Shown here one piece after another: positions 50,408-60,124 of a stretch of 64,000 nucleotides of DNA. The stretch is from the NCBI GenBank assembly GCA_050250955.1, contig JBFWNR010000003.1, forward strand, positions 186,001-250,000, in the 5' to 3' direction. Within the stretch, counting starts at the first letter, position 1, and every line of letters begins with the position of its first letter. The notes below the pieces were generated by a model. The model did no database searches. It was not told the DNA's origin and saw only the letters and a list, made by a program, of their open reading frames with translations. The position numbers were made by a program, and so were the translations under genes. Source of the stretch: CAWAYR01 sp050250955. GTDB lineage: Bacteria > Acidobacteriota > Vicinamibacteria > Vicinamibacterales > UBA2999.

Positions 50408-52819
50408 ATGGGATCGGAGCTTCGCTACGCCGTCCGCCGGTTGATGAAGTCGCCGGGGTTCACGGCCGTCGCCGTCATCGGCCTGGGCCTGGGCATCGGC
50501 GCCAACGTCGCGCTCTTCAGCGTCGTCCACTCGATCTTCCTGCGGCCGCTGCCCTACGACGCGCCCGACCGCCTGGTGCGCCTGGCCTCCACCGACGAGG
50601 CGCAGCGGCTCATCCGCGTCGGCTTCTCGTATCCGCGGTACCTGGAGGTCGGCGCCCGTCAGGAGGTCTTCAGCGACCTCACCTTCGCGGCGTTCAACGC
50701 CTTCACGCTGACCGGCCGCGGGGACCCCGAGCAGATCACGGGCCTGCACGCCGCCGCGAGCCTCCTCCCCACGCTCGGCGTGTCGCCGGCGGTGGGCCGC
50801 AACTTCACCGCCGACGAGGATCGGCCCGGCGGCGAGCCCGTCGTGCTCATCAGCCACCGGCTGTGGCAGCAGCGCTTCGGCGGCGACCGCGCGGCGCTCG
50901 GCCAGGTGCTGGTGCTGGGCGGCACGCCGCACACGATCGTCGGCGTGCTGCCGGAGGCGGCGTCGGCGTTTCCGCTGAATCAGTTCGACCTGTGGGTGCC
51001 GCGACCGGCCGAAGTGCCGTACCTGGTGCCCTCGCAGCTCGACAACGGCGCGTTCGTGTTCCAGGCCTTCGCCCGTCTCCGACCCGGCGTGACCCTGGCG
51101 CAGGCCCGGGAGGCCATGCACGTCATCGCCGCCGGCTACCGTCAGGCCCACCCCGCCAACGTCGACGCGGCATCGACGATCGAGGTCATCCCGATGCTCG
51201 AGGACGCCGTCGGGCAGCAGCGGCAGAGCTACCTGCTGCTCTTCGGCGCGGTAGGCTGCGTGCTGCTCATCGCCTGCGCCAACATCGCCAACCTGCTGCT
51301 GGCGCGGTTCGCCGGCCGCCGCCGTGAGATCGCCGCCCGCTTCGCGCTGGGCGCCAGCCGCGGCGACGTCGTCCGCGGCCTGGTGACCGAGAGCGTGCTC
51401 GTCGCCCTGCTCGGCGGCGTGGTCGGGCTGCTGCTGGCGCGGTGGGCGCTGCAGGTCCTGGTCGCGATGGGCGCCGACCTGATTCCGCGGGCGCTCGAGA
51501 TCGCGCTCGACCCGATGGCGCTGGCGTTCGCGCTGGTCGTGACGCTGCTGACCGGCCTCGCCATCGGCCTGCTGCCGGCGTGGCAGGCCGCCGGCGTCAA
51601 CGTCCAGGACACGCTCAAGGAGGGCGGACGGGGCACGGTCGGGGCCGGACAGCGCCTGCGCGGCGCGCTGCTGGTGGCCGAGGTGTCGCTGTCGCTGGTG
51701 CTGCTCATCGCCGCCGCCCTGCTCCTCACCAGCTTCGCCCGCCTGCAGCGGGTGGCCCCGGGGTTCACGGCCGACCAGGTCTTCAACGCCCAGCTGGCCC
51801 TGCCGCCGCAACGCTACCGCGGCGAGACGCTGGTGGCGTTCTACGAACAGCTGTACCGCCGGCTGGGCGAGCTGCCCGGCAGCACCTCGGCCGCGCTCAC
51901 CGACCGCGTGCCGCTCACCGGCGCCACCACGCCGGCGCCGGTGGCCGTCGTCGGCCGGTCGCTGCCGCCGATGGGCGAACGCCCGCTCGCCAACCGCCAC
52001 CTGGTCTCGCCACGCTATTTCCAGACCCTGGCCATCCCGATCCGCGCCGGCCGGGACTTCGACGAACGCGACAGCGCGACGGTGCCGCACGTCGCCATCG
52101 TCAACGAGACGTTCGCGCGCCAGCACTTCCCGGGCGAGGACCCGATCGGTCGGACGCTCGTCACCGGCATGGGCCAGATGCCGTCGCAGATCGTCGGCGT
52201 GGTCGCCGACGTGCGCGGGACGAGCCTCAACACGCCGCCCGAGGCCGACTATTTCCTGCCGGCGCTGCAGCGGCCCGAAACCTTCACCAACATCCTGGTC
52301 CGCACCACCACGGCCCCGGCCGCCATCACCCCGGCGGTGCGCGAGGCGCTGCGCGCGGTCGATCCGGACCTGCCGCTGCTCGAGCCGCAGGCGCTGACGA
52401 CGCGCATCGCCCAGACGGTCGCCGACCGTCGGCTGGCACTGCTGCTGCTCGGCGCGTTCGCGGCGCTGGCACTGGTGCTCGCCTGCCTCGGCGTCTACAG
52501 CGTGATGGCGCACCTGGTCGCGTTCCGCACCGCGGAGATCGGCGTGCGGATGGCACTCGGGGCCACGCCGGGCGCGGTGATGCGGATGGTGCTCGGGCAG
52601 GGCCGGCGGCTCACGCTGGCCGGCATCGGCCTGGGCCTGGCGGCGGCGCTGGCGGTGTCGCGCCTGCTGCAGCAGGCGCTCTTCGAGGTGGACGCCGCCG
52701 ACCCGCTGGTCTACGCCGCGGTCTCGCTGGTCCTGCTGCTCGTGGCGGAGGGCGCGTCGTGGATTCCGGCGCGGCGCGCGACGCGCATCGATCCGCTCAT
52801 CGCCCTGCGTACCGACTGA
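50408..52819 (+). CDS. ADOP-type ABC transporter permease, second copy
   Basis: An 803-residue FtsX/MacB-like permease beginning MGSELRYAVRRLMKSPGFTAVAVIGLGLGIGANVALFSVV, the usual start of ADOP proteins without the PadR-linked N-terminal extension. Two MacB-PCD periplasmic domains and two sets of spans follow, ending in SWIPARRATRIDPLIALRTD. The first span segment is preceded by a short cytoplasmic helix only. No ABC ATPase gene is adjacent. It differs from the 41.5-kb copy in length by 74 residues, chiefly at the N-terminus. RBS weak; ATG 50408. Confidence 0.9.
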   Translation: MGSELRYAVRRLMKSPGFTAVAVIGLGLGIGANVALFSVVHSIFLRPLPYDAPDRLVRLASTDEAQRLIRVGFSYPRYLEVGARQEVFSDLTFAAFNAFTLTGRGDPEQITGLHAAASLLPTLGVSPAVGRNFTADEDRPGGEPVVLISHRLWQQRFGGDRAALGQVLVLGGTPHTIVGVLPEAASAFPLNQFDLWVPRPAEVPYLVPSQLDNGAFVFQAFARLRPGVTLAQAREAMHVIAAGYRQAHPANVDAASTIEVIPMLEDAVGQQRQSYLLLFGAVGCVLLIACANIANLLLARFAGRRREIAARFALGASRGDVVRGLVTESVLVALLGGVVGLLLARWALQVLVAMGADLIPRALEIALDPMALAFALVVTLLTGLAIGLLPAWQAAGVNVQDTLKEGGRGTVGAGQRLRGALLVAEVSLSLVLLIAAALLLTSFARLQRVAPGFTADQVFNAQLALPPQRYRGETLVAFYEQLYRRLGELPGSTSAALTDRVPLTGATTPAPVAVVGRSLPPMGERPLANRHLVSPRYFQTLAIPIRAGRDFDERDSATVPHVAIVNETFARQHFPGEDPIGRTLVTGMGQMPSQIVGVVADVRGTSLNTPPEADYFLPALQRPETFTNILVRTTTAPAAITPAVREALRAVDPDLPLLEPQALTTRIAQTVADRRLALLLLGAFAALALVLACLGVYSVMAHLVAFRTAEIGVRMALGATPGAVMRMVLGQGRRLTLAGIGLGLAAALAVSRLLQQALFEVDAADPLVYAAVSLVLLLVAEGASWIPARRATRIDPLIALRTD

Positions 52820-52842
52820 CCGGCCGGGCCGGAAGCGGGATT

Positions 52843-52877
52843 GCGGAAAGTTCCGCGGCCCGCGGGCGAAACGCCCG
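52843..52877 (+). terminator. tandem hairpins after the second ADOP gene
   Basis: GCGGAA-ag-TTCCGC (52843-52856) and CGGGCG-aaa-CGCCCG (52863-52877) follow the stop codon by 24 bases. Neither has a strong T-tract, so they could reduce read-through or protect the 3' end rather than act as a classical terminator. Confidence 0.35.
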
Positions 52878-52995
52878 TCGTCGCTCCCGATCGGCCGCCG
52901 GAATGACCGCTCGATCGCCGCGCCTCGCCGGCACGGCGTTTGCCCCGGAGCCTCGCGGTGCCGCGGTCGATCCGAACGGCGCCGGGGAGAGGCCG

Positions 52996-54180
52996 ATGCG
53001 CGGCGCCCATGATCCTGTCGTCGGCGGCAGTGTCGCTCCGGGGTTCGACGCGGTTCGTGACGCCTTCGTCGCCAACTTTCAGCACCGGCGGGAACTGGGC
53101 GCCGGGTGCTGCGCGTACGTCGGCGGCGAGCGGGTGGTCGACCTGTGGGGCGGCGTCCGCGACGCCGCGACCGGCGCGCCGTGGGGCGAGCACACCAAGG
53201 TCATCGTCTACTCCGCCACCAAGGGGCTGGCGGCGATGACCCTGGCACTGGCGCATTCGCGTGGCTGGCTCGACTACGACGCCCGCGTCGCCGCCTACTG
53301 GCCGGAGTTCGCCCAGCACGGCAAGGCCGACGTCACGGTGCGCCAGCTGCTGGCCCACCAGGCCGGCCTGTACGCGCTCGACGTACCGCTCGATCGCGAA
53401 CTGGTCACCGACCTGGATCGGTTGGCCGCCGTGCTGGCGCGTCAGACGCCGGCGTGGGCCCCCGGCACCCGGCAGGCGTATCACGGCATCACCCTCGGCT
53501 TCTACGAAGCCGAGCTGCTGCGCCGGCTCGACCCGGGCCACCGCACGCTCGGCCAGTTCTTCCAGGACGAGATCGCCACGCCGCTCGATCTCGACGTCTA
53601 CATCCGGCTGCCCGACACGGTCCCCGACGACGCGCTGGCGCGGATGTCGCGGCCGTCGCTGCTCGAGCTGTTCCGCGGCTTCCCCCTGCGGCTGGCGCTC
53701 GACACGCTGAATCCACGATCGAAGATCGTGCGCGCGCTGCGCGGGTCGGAGCTGCCGCACGACGAGACCCGCGTCTACGCCCGCAACCTCGAGGTGCCGT
53801 CGGGCGGCGCCGTGGGGACGGCACGAGCCATCGCCGCGGCGTACAGCGTGTTCGCCGTCGGCGGGGCCGCGCTCGGGCTGCGCTCCGAGACGCTGGCGCT
53901 GCTGGCCGCCCCGGCGGTGGCGCCGACACGCGGCTTCTACGACGAGTGCATGAAGGGCGACGGCGTGCAGTTCGCGCTCGGCTTCACGAAGTCGACGCCG
54001 GCGCTGCCCTTCGGTGGACCGCGTGCCTACGGCGCACCGGGCGCGGGGGGCGCGATGGGCTTTGCCGACCCCGACGCCGGGGTCGGCTACGCGTATGTGA
54101 CCAACCGGATGGGCACGCGCCTCACCGGCGACCCGCGCGACGTGGCGCTGCGCGACGCGCTCTACGCGTCGATCGCCTGA
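52996..54180 (+). CDS. beta-lactamase-family serine hydrolase
   Basis: A 394-residue protein without a leader, starting at ATG 52996 after GGGGAGAGG. The catalytic SxxK is SATK (VIVYSATKGLAAMTLALAH), followed by the 'YDARVAAYWPEF' and 'TVRQLLAHQAGL' stretches of class C-like esterases. A Tyr-containing motif (AYHGITLGFY) and the final GxGG-like segment (PGAGGAMGF) complete the site. These cytosolic serine hydrolases are usually esterases or peptidases rather than true beta-lactamases. It is followed 46 bases later by the carbamoylase gene and could be part of that unit. Confidence 0.88.
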   Translation: MRGAHDPVVGGSVAPGFDAVRDAFVANFQHRRELGAGCCAYVGGERVVDLWGGVRDAATGAPWGEHTKVIVYSATKGLAAMTLALAHSRGWLDYDARVAAYWPEFAQHGKADVTVRQLLAHQAGLYALDVPLDRELVTDLDRLAAVLARQTPAWAPGTRQAYHGITLGFYEAELLRRLDPGHRTLGQFFQDEIATPLDLDVYIRLPDTVPDDALARMSRPSLLELFRGFPLRLALDTLNPRSKIVRALRGSELPHDETRVYARNLEVPSGGAVGTARAIAAAYSVFAVGGAALGLRSETLALLAAPAVAPTRGFYDECMKGDGVQFALGFTKSTPALPFGGPRAYGAPGAGGAMGFADPDAGVGYAYVTNRMGTRLTGDPRDVALRDALYASIA

Positions 54181-54226
54181 CGGCCGCGGTGCCGTCCGCC
54201 GCTATGATGGCGGCGCGAGGTGTGAC

Positions 54227-55468
<1,242 letters not shown>

Positions 55469-55507
55469 GCGGTGGATCGCGGCCGCGGCGTGACACAATC
55501 GCCGCCC

Positions 55508-56758
55508 ATGTCGAGCGTCGCGCGCGACCGCCGCGGGGTGGTCGGCCTGCTCATCCTGCTGTTTGCGATCACCTATCTCGATCGCGTCTGCATCTCGGTG
55601 GCCGGGCCGCGGATGCAGGAGGACCTGGGCATCGACCCGGTCGGCTGGGGCTGGGTGACCGGCATCTTCACGCTGGCCTACTGCCTGTTCGAGGTGCCCA
55701 CCGGCATGATGGGCGACCGGCTCGGCGCCCGCCGCGTCATCACCCGCATCGTGGTGTGGTGGTCGGCGTTCACCGCGCTCACCGGCACGGTGACCGGGTT
55801 CTACCCGCTGCTCGCCACCCGCTTCCTGTTCGGCGCCGGCGAGGCCGGGGTGTTCCCCAACGCCTCGATCGTCGTGGCGCGGTGGTTCCCGGCCCGTCAG
55901 CGGGCGACGATCTCCGGGGTCAACCTGATGTCGGCGCAGATCGGCGGGGCGCTGGCGCCGCTGCTGGTCGTGCCGATCCAGATGCGCTACGGCTGGCGGA
56001 TGTCGTTCTTCGTGTTCGCCGCGCTGGGGCTGGTCTGGGCGGCGGTGTGGTACGCGTGGTTCCGCGATTCCCCAGAGGAGATGCGCGGGGCACCGCCGGC
56101 AGCGCCGGCGGCCGCCGGTCACGCGGCCGCGCACGAATTCCCGTGGCGCGAGGCGGCGCGGTCGCCGACGGTGTGGGCGGTGCTCGGCCTGGCCTTCTGT
56201 TACATCTACGTCTACAACTTCTTCCAGACCTGGTTCCACACGTTCCTGGTGCGCGGCCGTGGCGTCAGCGAGAGCGGGTTGTTCCTGTCGGCGCTGCCCT
56301 ACGTGGTGGCGGTGTGCGCCAATCTGGCCGGCGGCATCGCCAGCGACGCCATGGCCGAGCGGCTCGGACCCCGGCGCGGCCGGCGAATCATCGGCGCGGC
56401 GGCGCTGACCGCGGCGGCGGCGTTCACGGTGGCGGCGATGGTCACGCGCCAGCCGCTGCTGGCCGTGGTGTTCCTGGCCCTGACCTACGGCGCGATCACC
56501 TTCCAGCAGTCGGGCGTGTTCGGCGTGTGCCTCGACATCGGCGGCACCCGGGCCGGGGCGATGGTGGGCCTGATGAACATGGTGGCGCAGGCCGGCGGCC
56601 TGGTGGGCGCGGTGGCGTACGGCTACATCGTCGAGGCCACCGGCAGCTACGACGCGCCGTTCGTGCCGATGGCAGCGGTGCTGCTCATCGGCGCCGCGCT
56701 GTGGGGCCTGGTGGACGCGTCGCGCGAGATCGCCAGCCCGGCCATGCCGGCGCGTTGA
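55508..56758 (+). CDS. MFS transporter (ACS-like)
   Basis: A 416-residue 12-span transporter. ATG 55508 gives MSSVARDRRGVVGLLILLFAITYLDRVCISVAGPRMQEDLGI, where LDRxxIsVAxPxM is the anion:cation symporter-type first-helix motif. MFS motif A is read as GMMGDRLGARRVITR. Helices 4 and 5 with GAGEAGVFPNASIVVARWFPA agree. The family carries organic anions such as glucarate, tartrate or amino-acid derivatives. Placed after the carbamoylase, a role in taking up a ureido- or carbamoyl compound is plausible but inferred. Confidence 0.9.
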   Translation: MSSVARDRRGVVGLLILLFAITYLDRVCISVAGPRMQEDLGIDPVGWGWVTGIFTLAYCLFEVPTGMMGDRLGARRVITRIVVWWSAFTALTGTVTGFYPLLATRFLFGAGEAGVFPNASIVVARWFPARQRATISGVNLMSAQIGGALAPLLVVPIQMRYGWRMSFFVFAALGLVWAAVWYAWFRDSPEEMRGAPPAAPAAAGHAAAHEFPWREAARSPTVWAVLGLAFCYIYVYNFFQTWFHTFLVRGRGVSESGLFLSALPYVVAVCANLAGGIASDAMAERLGPRRGRRIIGAAALTAAAAFTVAAMVTRQPLLAVVFLALTYGAITFQQSGVFGVCLDIGGTRAGAMVGLMNMVAQAGGLVGAVAYGYIVEATGSYDAPFVPMAAVLLIGAALWGLVDASREIASPAMPAR

Positions 56759-56791
56759 GGCTGGCTGGCGCCGAGGCGGTATGCTGAACGC

Positions 56792-56983
56792 ATGACTCTG
56801 GGCGAGCGGCTGACCCGGTTGGGGACCATCCTGGCCGAGGTGTGGCGCGGCTACTGGGCGGCCGCCCAGGTGGCCTGCGGTTGAGGGATGGATCCAGTGG
56901 CCTGGGAGCAGGACACACGCGCGCGCCACGAAGCGTGGCTGGCTGAACGGGCCGAAGCCCGACGCCTTCGCGGCCAGGTGTAG
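56792..56983 (+). other. two consecutive tiny reading frames of uncertain status
   Basis: The 342-base gap after the MFS gene holds two small frames: 56792-56884 (30 residues, MTLGERLTRLGTILAEVWRG start, ending AAAQVACG) and 56888-56983 (31 residues, MDPVAWEQDTRARHEAWLAE start). The first is amphipathic, the second strongly charged and helical. Neither has a good ribosome-binding site and I recognise no family. In sequence this G+C-rich, frames this short arise easily by chance. Confidence 0.2.
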
Positions 56984-57003
56984 GGCGGCTCTTCGGAGCC
57001 GCC
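56984..57003. repeat. stable hairpin with TTCG loop
   Basis: GGCGGCTC-ttcg-GAGCCGCC (56984-57003): an 8-bp perfect stem with a UUCG-type tetraloop. It is similar in style to the dispersed hairpin repeats at about 13.3 kb. It may be a repeat element or a terminator for the MFS transcript; no T-tract follows. Confidence 0.45.
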
Positions 57004-57100
57004 GATCCACTCGCCCGGCGGCATCCCTGACGAGACCGGCTCCGCCGTTGGATCCGCGGGCGGCGGCGTTCTCGTCCCATCTCCCAGAAGGGAGGGCGAC

Positions 57101-57457
57101 ATGCGCAAGGGAACGCTCGTGATGCTCGCGCCGCTCATGGTGCTCGGGCTGGCGGCCGTGGCCGCCCTGGCGGGGTTCGTCGTCCAGTGGCTGTGGAACG
57201 CGCTGGTGCCGGAGCTGTTCGGGGGGCCGGCGCTCACGTTCTGGCAGGCCCTGGGGCTGCTGGCGCTGAGCCGCATCCTGTTCGGGACCACCACCATGCG
57301 CGGCTCGCATCGCCGGCACTGGCGCCGTCGCGCCGCTGCCCGCTGGCGCCAGCGCTGGGAGGAACGGCTCGCCACGCTCACGCCCGAGGAACGCGCCCGG
57401 TTTCGCGAGGTGATGCACGGCGCGACGCCCGGGAGCACGCCGGCCGGCGAACGCTGA
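57101..57457 (+). CDS. small membrane protein, conserved hypothetical
   Basis: A 118-residue protein at ATG 57101, preceded by AAGGGAGGG. Two hydrophobic segments (TLVMLAPLMVLGLAAVAALAGFVVQWLW and FWQALGLLALSRILFG) are followed by a basic, Arg/Trp-rich helix (MRGSHRRHWRRRAAARWRQRWEERL) and the acidic motif LTPEERARFREVM. The arrangement is common among small acidobacterial and proteobacterial membrane proteins of unknown function. It is not obviously linked to its neighbours. Confidence 0.65.
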   Translation: MRKGTLVMLAPLMVLGLAAVAALAGFVVQWLWNALVPELFGGPALTFWQALGLLALSRILFGTTTMRGSHRRHWRRRAAARWRQRWEERLATLTPEERARFREVMHGATPGSTPAGER

Positions 57458-57516
57458 GGCCCTGGCTGGGCCGACGCCGACGAGTGTGTCCGGCGTCGCC
57501 GCGTGCCAGGCTGTGG

Positions 57517-57927
57517 TCAGCCCGCGACGTGCGGGCGCACGCACTCGACCACGAAGCGGGCGGCGTCGCGGGCGGCGATGGCGTCGGTCTGGCGGTAGAA
57601 GTCCGACGGCGTCAGGTCCTCGGCGCCGTAGAAGGCCAGCTCGCGGTCGCGGCGCAGGCTGCGGGAGGCATCGGACAGCTGCGCGATGTGCGGCGTGACG
57701 TCGTCGGGCAGGCGGGCCACTTCGTCGCGCAGCACGTCGGCCACGTCGTGGATGCGCGGCGGCTCCACCCCCGACGCCCGCAGCAGCCCCTTGAGCGCCA
57801 GTTCGACGATCTCCTGCGCCTCGCGCACCACGTCGGCCCAGCTCTGCTGGTCGAACAGCACGTCCAGCGCCAGCAGGCGCGCCGAGGCGCGGCGGACGTA
57901 ATCGCTGGCGAGGTCCTGGTTCTGCAT
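57517..57927 (-). CDS. HEPN-domain protein (toxin-type)
   Basis: A 136-residue all-helical protein: MQNQDLASDYVRRASARLLALDVLF, AQEIVELALKGLLRASGVEPPRIHDVADVL and RSLRRDRELAFYGAEDL. The HEPN fold is recognisable, including the conserved 'EIVELALKGLL' helix. The RxxxxxH RNase motif is not clear: the corresponding stretch reads RRDRELAFYG without an obvious His. It is paired with the MNT gene upstream on the same strand, 8 bases away, which is the classic HEPN-MNT arrangement where MNT AMPylates or neutralises HEPN. Confidence 0.8.
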   Translation of the reverse strand: MQNQDLASDYVRRASARLLALDVLFDQQSWADVVREAQEIVELALKGLLRASGVEPPRIHDVADVLRDEVARLPDDVTPHIAQLSDASRSLRRDRELAFYGAEDLTPSDFYRQTDAIAARDAARFVVECVRPHVAG

Positions 57928-57935
57928 CTGGCGAC

Positions 57936-58487
57936 CTACGCGGCCTCGGTCCAGTACGGCTGCCCGTGCACCCGCTTGCGCACCAGGCGGCGATCGGCGA
58001 TGGCGCGGCGGATGCGGCGCAGCACCGGCTCGACGCGGCCCTCCGGATCGTGCAGCACGATGCCGTCCACGGCCGCCTCGCACCACACCCCGCCGGCGCG
58101 CTCGGGGTCGGCGGGCAGGTGCACGAAGTGCGCGTCCACGTGGCGGCCCGCCCACGACAGCGCCTTGCCGTCCCAGGCGCGGTAGAGCGCCCGCGTGAGC
58201 GGCAGCGCTGGCTCGACGACGACGAGCACGTCCACGTCGGAGGCGGTGCCGGCGTCGCCGCGGGCCCACGAGCCGTGGACGATGATGCCCACCAGGCGCG
58301 TCCCGCTCACCGCCTCGGCCCGGGCGCGGATGGCGAGCGCGGCCGGTTCGGCGAGACCCGCCGTCTCGGGTCCAGCGAGCTTGCGGACGCAGTATTCGTT
58401 CAGGGACAGGCCCTGCGCCTCGGCGCGTGCCGCCAAATTGTCGTGCAGGGTCGGCGGAAGCCGGAGCAGGAATCGGCCTGAACCCAT
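57936..58487 (-). CDS. nucleotidyltransferase with N-terminal DNA-binding-like domain (MNT antitoxin)
   Basis: A 183-residue protein from ATG 58487. Residues 1-40 (GRFLLRLPPTLHDNLAARA, LSLNEYCVRKLAG) resemble the ribbon-helix-helix/HicB-type DNA-binding segment. Residues 65-180 form a minimal nucleotidyltransferase with GSWARGDAGTASDVDVL (Gly72-Ser73, Asp84 and Asp86), the GSxxRGDxxxxSDxD motif. In HEPN-MNT systems the MNT partner inactivates the HEPN RNase. A near-perfect 29-base palindrome begins 11 bases upstream, so this protein probably autoregulates its operon. A GTG/ATG further upstream would add 11 unlikely residues. Confidence 0.82.
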   Translation of the reverse strand: MGSGRFLLRLPPTLHDNLAARAEAQGLSLNEYCVRKLAGPETAGLAEPAALAIRARAEAVSGTRLVGIIVHGSWARGDAGTASDVDVLVVVEPALPLTRALYRAWDGKALSWAGRHVDAHFVHLPADPERAGGVWCEAAVDGIVLHDPEGRVEPVLRRIRRAIADRRLVRKRVHGQPYWTEAA

Positions 58488-58497
58488 CCCCGGCGAT

Positions 58498-58526
58498 GAT
58501 ATCACAGTGCCTGGCACCATGATATC
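58498..58526. promoter_or_regulatory. 29-bp near-perfect palindrome, probable MNT-HEPN operator
   Basis: GATATCAcaGTGCC (58498-58511), central T at 58512, then GGCACcaTGATATC (58513-58526). Twelve of 14 positions in each arm match the reverse complement of the other. It lies 11-39 bases upstream of the MNT start, on the transcription-start side, and would overlap a promoter. The ribbon-helix-helix-like N-terminus of the MNT protein makes it the obvious binder. Confidence 0.6.
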
Positions 58527-58564
58527 GCTTGCGCGGAGGCGGGCAACGCGCTACGGTGCGCCGC

Positions 58565-60091
58565 ATGCCGACCGACAATCCCGCCGTCCCCACCCCCGCA
58601 CACCTCAGCCGACGCGAGATGCTGGCCTCGGCCGGCGCCGGCGCCGCCGCGCTGCTGTTCGACGGCGGTGGTGCCGAGGCCCGCCAGCCGGCCGGAGCCG
58701 GCACGGTGGTGTTCACCCACACGTCGGTCGTCACCGTGGACGGCACGCGGGACGACGTGGCGCTGGCGGTCCAGAACGGCGTCATCGCCGCCATTGGACC
58801 CACCGACCAGGTGCAGGCGAAGTATCCAGGGGCCCAGGTCTACGACGGCCGCGGCAAGGCGCTGTTCCCCGGCTTCATCAACTGCCACGCGCACCTGAAC
58901 GCCACCATCGCCCGCGGCTTCAACGAGGACTTCGGGTTCCCCAACAGCTACCGCCTGAAGGTGCAGCCGGGCAGCCTGCTCTCGCGCGAGGAGAACACGC
59001 TGATGGCGGTAGTGGGCGCCATCGAGGCGATCAAGACCGGCAGCACCACCGTGGTCGAGAACGTCGGCAACATCGCGCCCAACGCCGACGCGCTGGTCAA
59101 GACCGGGCTGCGCTGGGTGTTCGCCGAGTCGGCCACCGACCGCGAGGGCGGCTCGCCGATGACGCCCGAGATCCTGGCTCGCGGCGAGGCGCCGCGCTTC
59201 TCGCCGAAGATGCGCGAGGACGGGCTGAAGCGCATCGCCGACCTGCACGCCGCGTGGCACGGCAAGGAGGGCGGACGCGTCACCGTGTTCCCCGCCGCCG
59301 CGCTGGCCGAGAACTCCTCACCCGAGCTGCTGCGCGCCGTCCGCGCGTTCGCTGACAAACACGGCCTCGGCTACACCATCCACCTGTCGCAGAGCCGCGC
59401 CGAAGTGGCCTACATGCAGAAGCACCACGGCATGAGTCCCGTGGCCTTCCTCGCCAGACACGGCTTCCTCGGCCCGCGGCTCTTCGCCGCGCACTGCCGC
59501 TACGTGGACGACGCCGACACGGCGCTCCTCGGCAAGAGCGGCACCATCGTGTCGCACCAGGCCGGCATGGCCGCCAACCGCGGCGTGGCGCCGCCGATTC
59601 CCAAGCTGCGCGCCGCCGGCTGCACCATCGCCATGGGCACCGACAACAACACCACCGACATGTTCTCGGCGGTGCGGACGGCGATGCTGGTCGAGCGCAT
59701 CCTGCGCGGCGACGACCCGATCCCCGGCATGAACCCGCAGCCCGAGGACGTGCTCGAGGACGCCACGCTCGGCTCGGCCAAGGCGGTGGGTCAGGAAAAG
59801 ACCATCGGCTCGCTCGAGGTCGGCAAGAAGGCCGACATCCTGGTGCTCGACACCCAGCGCATCCACATCGTGCCGGCGGTGCGCATCGTCTCGGCGTGGA
59901 TCCACAACGGCCAGCCGTCCGATGTCGAGTCGGTGATGATCGACGGCCGCTTCGTGATGCGCGACAGAAAGATGCTGACGGTGGACGAGGCGGCGATCGT
60001 CGCCGAGGCCGACAAGGTGAGCAAGCGGGTGTGGTCGGAGGTGCAGAAGGCCACGCCCATCGTCGTACCGGGGCGGCCGAAGAAGCGTTGA
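58565..60091 (+). CDS. exported amidohydrolase
   Basis: A 508-residue amidohydrolase-superfamily enzyme (ATZ/TRZ/SsnA type) with a leader including RREMLASAGAGAAALLFDGGG. Metal ligands are visible as NCHAHLNA (HxH), a later HLS stretch where the family has His, AAHCRY and GTDNNTTDMF (the catalytic Asp). The C-terminal composite strand (VMIDGRFVMRDRKMLTVD) follows the usual pattern. Members deaminate or hydrolyse purine-like and triazine rings. No substrate can be named. The gene is divergent from the HEPN-MNT operon with about 77 bases between starts. Confidence 0.88.
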   Translation: MPTDNPAVPTPAHLSRREMLASAGAGAAALLFDGGGAEARQPAGAGTVVFTHTSVVTVDGTRDDVALAVQNGVIAAIGPTDQVQAKYPGAQVYDGRGKALFPGFINCHAHLNATIARGFNEDFGFPNSYRLKVQPGSLLSREENTLMAVVGAIEAIKTGSTTVVENVGNIAPNADALVKTGLRWVFAESATDREGGSPMTPEILARGEAPRFSPKMREDGLKRIADLHAAWHGKEGGRVTVFPAAALAENSSPELLRAVRAFADKHGLGYTIHLSQSRAEVAYMQKHHGMSPVAFLARHGFLGPRLFAAHCRYVDDADTALLGKSGTIVSHQAGMAANRGVAPPIPKLRAAGCTIAMGTDNNTTDMFSAVRTAMLVERILRGDDPIPGMNPQPEDVLEDATLGSAKAVGQEKTIGSLEVGKKADILVLDTQRIHIVPAVRIVSAWIHNGQPSDVESVMIDGRFVMRDRKMLTVDEAAIVAEADKVSKRVWSEVQKATPIVVPGRPKKR

Positions 60092-60124
60092 GCGCCACCC
60101 TCAACCAGCCGCTTCATGCCCGTG

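Noticed and set aside
56792..56983. Two 30-residue frames as real small proteins
   Set aside because: No good ribosome-binding site, no family and chance frames are common at this G+C; listed only as uncertain.
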